Shown here piece by piece: positions 55,301 through 64,000 of a stretch of DNA of 64,000 bases. Each line of letters opens with the position of its first letter. Within the stretch, counting starts at the first letter, position 1. The notes beneath the pieces are model-generated. The model was not told where the DNA came from, made no database searches, and saw only the letters and a list, made by a program, of their open reading frames with translations. This DNA is from Tubulanus polymorphus (Eukaryota; Nemertea; Palaeonemertea; Tubulaniformes; Tubulanidae): the NCBI RefSeq assembly GCF_964204645.1, contig NC_134026.1, forward strand, positions 23,454,650-23,518,649, read 5' to 3'. A program made the position numbers and the translations under genes.

Positions 55301-55597
55301 CACTTCTCTGGATTGACAATGATGTACTCAAAGCAGTAAGTTAATTCTCTTGAAATTATACGCCCACTTGTATATCTTGAAAGTATGTACACATCTGTCT
55401 CTCGAATGCTGATCGATAAGAGATAAGTCGTTAATCTCCACCGATTTCCCGATTGTTTTTTTTTTCACAGGGCCGGAGGAAATGACCCAGCATCCAAACT
55501 TTTAGCTGGCATGTATACTGGATTTCTTCAAAATTTTGGACGCTGCTTTGGACTAGGAATGAATATCGTAATTGCATGGATTGTCGAAAATATCTAA
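52307..55597 (+). CDS. equilibrative nucleoside transporter, tandem copy B (453 aa)
   Basis: SLC29/ENT paralogue of copy A. Coding exons: 52307-52452, 52935-53016, 53191-53324, 53411-53505, 53633-53683, 53892-53977, 54075-54123, 54359-54456, 54589-54684, 54759-54867, 54940-55025, 55133-55335, 55471-55597; total 1362 nt. Exons 2-13 have exactly the same lengths and phases as in copy A, so the pair is a tandem duplication. It has LPWNLFMTA, HFSKNYVNAVVIGSNLSG, RFVAGAVIPAML, MVRMLFVPFFVLCNYRP and TTNGHFSGLTMMYSK. Only the N-terminal tail differs strongly, but it again contains a sorting-like motif, ETTPLI. The frame is intact. Introns are shorter than in copy A; intron 7 contains a foldback element. 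Confidence 0.95.
54179..54284. repeat. MITE-like foldback in transporter B intron 7
   Basis: The arms are about 37 bp: TCACATGGCTTCGCTCCA on the left matches the reverse complement of the right end, and both continue into AAACGTAGATGATATTACTT. The left arm has a 7-base insertion. The matching intron of copy A lacks it, so it arrived after the duplication. Confidence 0.8.
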
Positions 55598-55901
55598 GAC
55601 GACTTGATAAATCAGAAAAGTTTTTCCTTTTGCTTTACGTGGTCTTCTTTGAAAGGCTTTATTCGCATCATCTCTTTGTTTGAGTTTACAAAACATATCG
55701 GTGATTTTATGCTGGTAAAACTCATAGATCCACAAGAAAAGAAAAACTTACAGGCATCTCCGCGAAGAGAAATAAGAAAGGTCAAAGTCGCACATGACAA
55801 ATTTATTAAAAATTGTTGAAGAAAGTATTCTGCATTTGTAACGACATACTATGAAATTTTGAACGAGTGTATAATATCAGCGCATATTGTATACTATGTA
55901 A

Positions 55902-55907
55902 AATAAA
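55902..55907 (+). terminator. poly(A) signal of transporter copy B
   Basis: AATAAA about 305 bp after the stop codon. The opposite-strand signal of IR25a lies only 36 bp further on. Confidence 0.55.
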
Positions 55908-55942
55908 GATTGAACTGAATTTATAAATATTTTTGCTGAATG

Positions 55943-55948
55943 TTTATT
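55943..55948 (-). terminator. poly(A) signal of IR25a
   Basis: TTTATT on the plus strand is AATAAA on the minus strand, about 315 bp after the IR25a stop codon. Confidence 0.45.
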
Positions 55949-56262
55949 ATGGAGAACGGTATCTGTAAGTAGTTCGGTGACGACATAAATATCAACAATA
56001 AAGTGTACGTGCAAACCACAGACCACGTTACGTATTGCTAAAAATGGATGATCTGTCATTTTCAGTTCATCCAAACTTCAAGGGAGCCATGATATCTTGT
56101 AAAAAGTATGTTCATATGTTCACTTAAAAGTCAAATTAGATTTGATTCTGACCTACTTGACCCACAACTGTGGATCTGGCTTATGATAGGTAATAACAAC
56201 ATTACATTAGTTTCGATGAAGTACCCGTAAGTAATAAAACTTCAAAAGGAAAGTCACTGAAG

Positions 56263-59200
56263 TCAATAGAACATGGCTCTTTGAAATTCCTCCATCGACC
56301 CGACTACCGGCATGTTACATGCTGTTTCTCTTGATCGCTGACGAGATGTCGAATTGTTTCCTATAGTAGTTACTGACATCCGTAAGGCTGGCGTTGGTTG
56401 TCTTTGATACAATTCTGAGGAGTAATTCAACGAATTATTCGCATCATTTTGGTCTAATTGTAGATTCGATGCGCTACAACTAGAGTTCGATTTTTGTTTG
56501 ATCACTTTTTTGTATTTATACCAATAAAACTCGAATGCAAGGGCTATCAGAGCCAGCCCAATACCCATGAATATCACTAAGAAGACACCGCCAATATTTT
56601 GGATACTTATTCCATCGCTTTCATCTTCGACTGTTGGACACTCGGGCACTTTTTGAAAGTGTTTATCGATATATTCTTTGCTCCAAGCTGCCGTTTTAAG
56701 ATCCTCCAATACTCTTTGATTTAAAAGCTGTAATATTCTGCAAAATCGAATGGAAAATGAACATGAGAATAAGTATCTGGAACGAATTTGAAACTACAAT
56801 TCATGGTATCTGGTAACGTTATTCAAGTCTTTGGCCCATGAAATTAGATTCAACCGCACATATTTCTTACAATTGGAGTTTTTTTTACCGAAAAAGGAAT
56901 GGATTATCAGAAATATTTATCAAACGTATAATTTAAACAGAGTTAAGATCATATGCTCACTGTTGTGATAGATCATTTCGTAGCGCGATGTTGCCTTCTT
57001 GAACGGCAATAGCGTAAGGTTTCCGGCTGAATGATTCTCCTACTGCCCACAAACCACAGTCAATCATCGTCGCATATTTATTGGATGTTTCATCGCCTGC
57101 GAAATGGATATTTCATTTAAAAAAAACATTACTGGCGCTACGTGATTTAATCAACGTTCTCAAAAGATCGCTAGAAGTTGGCGTGCCAGAAATGATATTT
57201 GCATCTATTACAATCACACCGATAGCATCGAATTGAAATTTGCAAAGAGCATCAGAAAACTATCATTTTCCTAACCTATAAAAGCAAAACTTCCGTTTTT
57301 CACACGTCGTATAGCTTCTTCTTGATTTTTGGGAAATTTTGACAATTCCATTGCCGTCCACATGTTAGTGAATTTGTCACTGACCGGGTAATCCCAAACA
57401 GCAAGTTTAGCTCGTTCCTGGTCTGACATGCTATCGTTTAGACTCATTTCTTTCCAGATTCTATAAAATTGAAGAAATAAATATACATACACATGAACAT
57501 GTATGTCCCAAAAATACATCAGTAGGCATGTATGATACATACCCATAGAACTTCGCTTCAATATCGGCCATTCTTTTGAAGTAAACCTGGGCAGAAGTGC
57601 TTTCCTGTGGGGCATATTTCGTTTGGAACTGTTTTGCTAGATCATCCAGTGATTCTATAGGCGTTTCTAAACGTTGTACGGTCAGAAATGCCGCTAGATT
57701 AGCTGTGTACGTGGCTATCATGATAAACCCGAATAACCACCAGGTTGCAGCGATAAGTCGCCCGGATATAGCTCTCGGTACTTCACCTCCACCTAAATGA
57801 TAATGATGACGATAATGCCATATGGGATATCTAGCATGTTTAGTTGAGCATGGCAAAATAAAGAAAAAAACGTCTTGATGGATTAGGAACCATTATCGAC
57901 ATAACGAAACCCTATGCATTTGCACACGCCTATTTCTGTACCCCCTGTCTATTTCTTTTAATCTAATTACCTTGCGGAGTCAGGGAAGTCATACAAAACC
58001 ATAGACCTTCTTTGAGACTAAAAACGCGAGGTTCATCACCGTCGCCGTCCCATTTATCACGATTGTTCTGGTAACTGTACGGACTATATTTATCGAAGAC
58101 GAACAGCAATAGACTGACGAAGAAAAATGCTGATAAAACGCATAACCAGACATCGTTTTCGAGCACTGTCATAAATTTGAAAAGTCTGTACTCGAACGTC
58201 GGTTTTTGCATCAGTATAGTGATTCCAACCAGGTCGTAATATGGGATTGTAAAGTCTATAACGCTCTCTCGTTCAGCAGTCAGTGACAATGGAGCTGCTA
58301 CTATATCTGCTTTCTGTTAATAATTCAAAAAATAAAAACTTCTCTTCAGAGCACATTTCACTTAACAGTATATGTACAAATACATAATCATAGCACGAGA
58401 AATGAGGTACGCCACTAATGAATTCAGATAGCTGCAGCTGACGCCAGTCATATAATGTATATAGTTTGTTATGATTTTGATTACTTACATCGTCGAGTAA
58501 TTCTTTGATCAGCCCAGTCCAAGATCCATTGTCGAGTTGACGTCCGTATGCGCCATCACTGACTTCGTACAGATCGTATTCAAAGTCCATCATTTGTGAA
58601 AGCTTTTCAATAAGATCTTTACAGTATCCTCTATACTCTTTTCGACCATCCGCTTGACTCTTAATGTACATGAAAGGCGGTTCCTATAAATGAAGAGGGA
58701 AATTACGATACCAACGAGGATGTTAATTTGGAACTTGGCATATATATCATATATATCTAACATTTTCTCAAGGGTCAAATCGGGCCAAACGGAGGCACAC
58801 CCAGTAGTTTGTGGTCTATAATTTCATCTCGGTGACCGACCCTTCACGACTTGTTGACCCCTCCCAATTATTCACACAGCTTACATGAATAGTTGCTACT
58901 CGATATCGTTTGGTTATGTTCGTATGAATTAGAGATGGACCTGGCGTTCTCAATTCCAATCCTCGCGTGTAATTCCATCTGCCGAGCTGAAAATTCAAAA
59001 TATTTTGAACTTTACGATGAGGTCAAAACCATGTTGTGCATGGTAAGCCATGGACAACGAACAGCTGTCACTAAAAGGGAAATTAATAATTGTTAATGTA
59101 TATATACCTGATGAATTTGTCTGGTTTTATCGATGATCAGTCGATCTATCGATAAGTTGATGGTTTCGAAGTTCTCTTTTGGTGAAAACACAAATTCACC

Positions 59201-62200
59201 AAAAGAACCCGCCCGATTGTTTTGCTTAAAACGATTAAAAGAACATGTATATTCAATCTCGATGATATATCACTTGAAATGGTTTTGTAATGATTACTAT
59301 ATTGTATTTTTATCCTAGAAATTTGACGATAGAGTTGAGGGACACCAAATTCAATAATTCTAAAAAACCTGTATTTACGTTATTCAGAAATATTCATTCA
59401 AAAACGGAAAATATATATTCTTATATACATGCATTTCAGTCTCGATGTGTCGAATTAAAGCAACAAAAATGTAACTGCACCAGTCGCGTGCTGGTTCAGG
59501 CTGTGTGGAAGATTGTTTGTACGAAAGGGAACCAACATTCCAGTTATGTACTTCGATTTAGAAAATGATGTAAATTCGACCGAACATTCTACTATATTTG
59601 TACTATACATTCTACTATATTTGTACTTCGATTAAGAAAAAACCCTTGTTTCGTTATCGGTAGGTGCAGTTGGGTAAATAAGTATGAAATCAAAAAGGGA
59701 AGTTAAATTGGGTAATTACCAGGAAAGCTAAGTACATTACACCCAACTCGTTGTCATGGGCAGTCATTGATACCAAGATGGTCTTACTCATTGATTGAAG
59801 AACACACCCACCGATCCCATCGTCACCAAACTATTAATTATTCATACATTTGACAATGAAAATAATCATTAGTTCGACGCAGTGACGCAGGCTTATTATG
59901 AATGCAGCTTACAATAGAAATATGATAGGCGTGTATACATACATCGCAAACCGCTTGCTAATTTAATTCTCTTGATGACCATAAATACTTTGATATAACT
60001 GTGTTAGTTTCGAACATTTATAAGTACAGTTGAAGCTCGTTAATACGATTCTGGTTAAGACGAAGCCCGTTCATTACGATGATCCAGGCATATCCCAGCT
60101 AAGATATTTATATCAAGCAAGCTTTGGATAATACGTCAATTTCACTTTTCCCCACAAGATTCGTATTAACGAGGTTCAACTGCAGTATTCATTTTGACGA
60201 CACACGACACACGACGCACACATTTATTCCAATAACTTACTGACGTGATTTGGTATAAAATATTTGTAGTTTGCATTTCGATATTTTTGTTGAACTGGCA
60301 CGTTTCGTTATCCGTTGTTATCCACGTTCCGTTATGTGCAGTCGAACCCAGGGCATCGGACACCAACTTTAAGACATCATGCGTATAAACCAAGTCCAAT
60401 ACCTTTTTGTTAAACGTATTGAAATGGAAAATGGCGTTCATTTATAACCCTATATTCTAGGCATATTAGCAAAGTATTATAAAAAATATCAATTTCGGGT
60501 TGCGTGCCTTTGTGGGTAAACGGGAAAAATGCCACCGGAAAAGATGCCACATTTGCAAAATAGGAAAAATATAATTTTGAAAACTCAAAAAACTCATTGC
60601 AGAAAAATGTAAATATGTGTTATGTCTCTCAAATACTAGTAAGAAAATCATAAAAAATCTAGAAATGATGTGTCTACCACAGTCTTATCACGAATCTATG
60701 GAATATGTCTGAAAATAAAGCAAATATCAAATAGAAATCAAATAGAAATGATCAAATAAAAAAATCATTGGTGGCATTTTCAGACTCTCGTTTTCACCGG
60801 TGACTTTTTTCCTACAATCACCGCTGTATACATATTTCATGTTTGTTTTTTCTCACTGGAATTAAGGGCCATTGCAGGCCTATTCCATATATTATGGAAT
60901 TGTGAGTTTTGTATGACGATCAAAATAATAATAATGATAATATATACCTGACTTTGGGTCAGATTTCCCACTGTGGAATTTACGTAAGTAACTAATGGGG
61001 CAATGTGACTGTCACTTTTTGGTGTCATGGTTACAACGCTGTATTTATCGGGACATTGTACGCAGATAGTCGATGCTGATGAGAAGTCCTGCAAATGAAA
61101 TTATCAGCATAAGCGTAAATAACGCTTAAATAGCGCAGTAAAAATCACGGTGAACAAAGGATGTATGAATGCAAATTTTTGACATCGTAACATCATGATG
61201 GCATGCTCGTGAAAAATCTATATGCCCCGGGTAGTCGAGACTTTTCTACACTTCGGCACTGATTAATTGAAAATCTAAAATAAAGACCTATGATAAAATG
61301 ATTTTCACTAATATATACTTACTTTCGATAAGATAAACCAATGGAATTTGAATGTTAGCAGTCCTTGTTTTTTAACCTAAAAAACGTCGATACAAATGCA
61401 TTAGAGACTACTGGACTATCTGGATGGTTTCGATATGAACATAAAAGAATTTAACTCACAACTGTTAAAAACGTATTGGCATTTTCTGTAGCCATAGCAA
61501 GAAACAAGTGTGATAGGTCAGTGTCTTTAATTTTTTGAGCAATTATGTCGGCAGATGTATCCATAAGATATAGATGTTGCGATGGTATATTATCCATTAA
61601 CTCCGTAATTCCGTTGTCAATGGCTACAAGTTAAAACAAATTGGTGACACCATCAGATCATGGACATATATAAACTGGAGTTATTTTTGTCCACGATCAG
61701 ATCAAACATACAATGGATAAATGCGCATATGTGAAGATACATACCGAACGAAGAGTCGAAAATGAGACCGACGTCTGAAAGATTGCTGGCTTCGACAATG
61801 TCAACAACTGATCGAAGTAAAAGTCTTTCAGGAGGCACAAAATTCAGTGAATATTTCATCAGATTCGATGAATCGGGCAGCGTGCTAACGATACCGATTG
61901 TTAGTATTCCCAAAGTTTCGGCAAAGTTCTTAACAGCACTAGAAACCCCGGTTTCAGTCAGATCAACCATCATTGAATAACCAGACTTGAGTTTGTCACA
62001 TACTGCAATGTGGTGGAAGTAAATGGATCGATGAAAAGACCATTGGGAGAAAATGATAATTCAGCGACTTGATATTTCAGTCAAATTTTGCCTAAATGAC
62101 AGTTGTTTATGCCGGTATACCGTTCAGAAATAAGCCCGATTGAGAAGCAAATTTTGAATCAGAATTGATGGAATCTATATGCATGAATCTGTAGATCTTA

Positions 62201-62551
62201 TAAATATCACTTACTCTGCGAATAGCTTATTGTTGAAGCAATTGGCTGATATGTGACTATCATCCTAGATGTCGTAGGTGTAGAGTTTTGGTCGTTGATA
62301 AAGTTTACACTCTGAGAAATGTACTCCTTAATTAACGAGTTCTGCTGGGTAATCAAAACAACTGCAATGGGATGAATACAATGATATTGAAACTTGGTAG
62401 TCGGCTTATCCTTTCGTGAAAATAACCGAAGATCTCCAGAAAGCTTACGTATTTTAAAATCTACACCTCCGGCAACTGGTAAACACGTAAAGAAGAATAA
62501 AGTTCGAACGGCAACCGATAAGGAACCTATGGAATTCATCGCTGGTTTCAA
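56263..62551 (-). CDS. IR25a: ionotropic receptor co-receptor IR25a (943 aa)
   Basis: Chemosensory iGluR-family co-receptor channel of the plasma membrane. Coding exons in transcript order: 62449-62551, 62215-62361, 61745-62002, 61460-61623, 61323-61376, 60948-61088, 60241-60402, 59108-59224, 58885-58986, 58489-58683, 57971-58313, 57543-57792, 57276-57460, 56961-57096, 56263-56737; total 2832 nt, all phases fit. An N-terminal signal peptide (VAVRTLFFFTCLPVAGG) precedes a full amino-terminal domain to about residue 400. The ligand-binding domain keeps the glutamate-contact Arg (AERESVIDF, Arg496) and Asp (AVWDYPVSD, Asp702). The pore reads SLTPQGGGE and M3 is ATYTANLAAFLT. AKLAVWDYPVSDK and FSRKPYAIAVQ are IR25a hallmarks. 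M4 lies near 836-860, with a ~90-residue tail. Family members are about 940 aa. Exon 7's acceptor has a modest pyrimidine tract. Confidence 0.96.
59584..59627. repeat. 21 bp repeat, two copies
   Basis: ACATTCTACTATATTTGTACT occurs twice, two bases apart, within an IR25a intron. Confidence 0.85.
60027..60182. mobile_element. short pogo/Tigger-like MITE in an IR25a intron
   Basis: A 156 bp element whose ends, CAGTTGAAGCTCGTTAATAC and the reverse complement of its right end CAGTTGAACCTCGTTAATAC, differ at one position. CAGT plus a CTCGTTAATACGA-like core recalls pogo/Tigger (Tc1-mariner) termini. The left flank is TA as expected, but the right flank is CA, so the duplication is decayed. No coding capacity. 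Confidence 0.65.
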
Positions 62552-64000
62552 TCGTGTTTTATATTCATCAAATCCAGAATAACCATAATGATCGAATAAC
62601 GATGAGCCTGAAAATCAAATTAGACCGATTCCATTCAGTGAGGAACGTACCCAGCGCCTACGTGAGCATATATATATATACCATACGTATATCATCTTCC
62701 AACTCAAACGAATAACGACCACTTGATGGAGACACATGTGCCTATCGAATTGATCGATTATGTATCCGAACACACGCGGAACGTTTGAAAAGAAAAGTTT
62801 AACTAACGATTATTGAATAAATTTGTGACCATGCGTACTCTTTGGAACAGGTTTTGGAGAGCTGCATTTTCATAGTAAGCATTTTGCGTCATATACCAAC
62901 TTCATTATGCTATATGAAATGTGATGGTTCAATCTATTAACTGTCCGATACTTTAGTTCTTAACGTTAACATCAGAATGCAGTTCAAGTATTAGTTAGTA
63001 TTAGTATCAGACTCGAAACAATTAGGAAATATTGCTACTTTTAGCCAATGTTGCATCATTCTACAATTGCTAGAGGTTGGTTTTCACGAACGCTTTCCAG
63101 CTTTTTCCTGCCACTGGCAGGGCCAGTTTTTCGGCGTTTTACGCGCGGTTTGTCGCGGCAGCAGGATAAAAAGCTGCTGGAAACCACTCGCGAAAACCAA
63201 CCTTTACGCACACCTCGTCACAGGGATAAATGAATGAAACTTTAATGGCTCCGCCATCGGTTTCTATGGATACATACAGTGAAATGCGTATGTAAACGCC
63301 ACTCACAGTCCAAATGATTTGGAAGAATTTTTTAGGATCCACTTTTTGATTTATGCCAATTACTTACGTAATTCAAATCAAATGTCCTGTAAAAGCTTTT
63401 AACAGGTACGAAGAGCAATCCAGATGGAGGTACGAAAGTGCAATAGCGCCGAGCAACATTCAATAGTATTGTAACGAGTATATAAGGAGCGACAGAGAAC
63501 TTCAAATTCATAACTAAATGTCCATAACTACAGTATGGCATGTAAACATTTTACTAATATCACTATATACGTATGTAAAGCAAGGACATATAATTTGCAA
63601 TAGATGATTTTACACTCTATTGCCTTCATAACGTGATATTTTTTCATTCTTCATGAAGTTGAAAGTGAATTAAGATAAAAGTGACAAAATGAAAATATAT
63701 GGATTCGTAAATATTCAAACGATAAAACTAAATAGTCCTTATTTCACACGTGTGTTTTCACTTTTTACTTTTGCAATTTGTATCAAGGAGAAAAATCCCC
63801 TGAAATCTATATGCAGTAATGAATATGTAACTATACCTGTCACCTCTTAGTTATACTACGACGGATGACAAACATATAGATATCGACGTCTTGATCGCAA
63901 TAGAATCATCTGTGTAATCCGATTGCAGTGCTCCAACTATCCGGTTGATATCAGATTTACGTTGATAAGTAGTGGATGCCTTCCATATCCGATGTATAGT
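62552..64000. other. upstream region of IR25a
   Basis: 1.4 kb presumably holding the IR25a promoter and 5' UTR, plus a foldback element at 63074-63203. An open frame at 63332-63541 (minus) has an unassigned phase-0 donor but no in-frame link to IR25a. I see no other gene. Confidence 0.5.
63074..63203. repeat. MITE-like inverted repeat upstream of IR25a
   Basis: AGGTTGGTTTTC at the left end and GAAAACCAACCT at the right end are exact inverted repeats. Pairing continues imperfectly inward (TTTCCAGC against GCTGGAAA). The element is 130 bp; no clear target duplication is seen. Confidence 0.65.

Noticed and set aside
63332-63541. Minus-strand frame with a hydrophobic start, first thought to be the IR25a signal peptide exon
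   Set aside because: Its phase-0 donor does not join the next IR25a exon in frame; the exon at 62449-62551 has a better signal peptide and the right phase.
1-64000. CRISPR arrays, operons, integrons or prophage
   Set aside because: The window is intron-rich animal DNA; no regularly spaced repeats or bacterial gene order were seen.

Overview
This is animal nuclear DNA: AT-rich, with short exons (about 40-680 bp) joined by GT-AG introns. Five protein-coding genes could be rebuilt exon by exon. Every internal splice phase matches, and the four complete models each sum to a whole number of codons. A full-length chemosensory co-receptor IR25a, a protostome family, together with the intron-rich style points to a protostome invertebrate. 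A mollusc or other lophotrochozoan is my best guess; the species is not determinable.

Layout. Positions 1 to ~31 kb, minus strand: a cAMP phosphodiesterase of the PDE7 family, cut by the left window edge in its catalytic domain, with two alternative first exons and very long introns. One intron holds two ~780 bp PIF/Harbinger-like MITEs. Positions 31.5-39.6 kb, plus strand: an 18-exon gene predicted to encode 1139 residues, five PDZ domains fused in frame to a complete serine dehydratase (PLP enzyme). It is divergent from PDE7 across about 640 bp. Positions 39.6-45.2 kb: 3' UTR and intergenic DNA with foldback repeats. Positions 45.2-50.3 and 52.3-55.6 kb, plus strand: tandem duplicate equilibrative nucleoside transporters (SLC29/ENT) with identical 13-exon structures. 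Positions 56.3-62.6 kb, minus strand: IR25a, 943 residues in 15 coding exons, tail to tail with the second transporter. Positions 62.6-64 kb: no gene seen.

The most unusual object is the PDZ-array/serine-dehydratase fusion. Mammalian serine racemase, a relative of this enzyme, is known to bind PDZ scaffolds (GRIP1, PICK1). A physical fusion of PDZ array and enzyme would hard-wire a similar partnership. The enzyme part keeps its PLP-binding residues but has glycine where racemases carry the catalytic serine, so I predict a dehydratase. PDE7 (cAMP breakdown), the nucleoside transporters and an ionotropic receptor could meet in signalling, but there is no evidence here that the neighbours work together.
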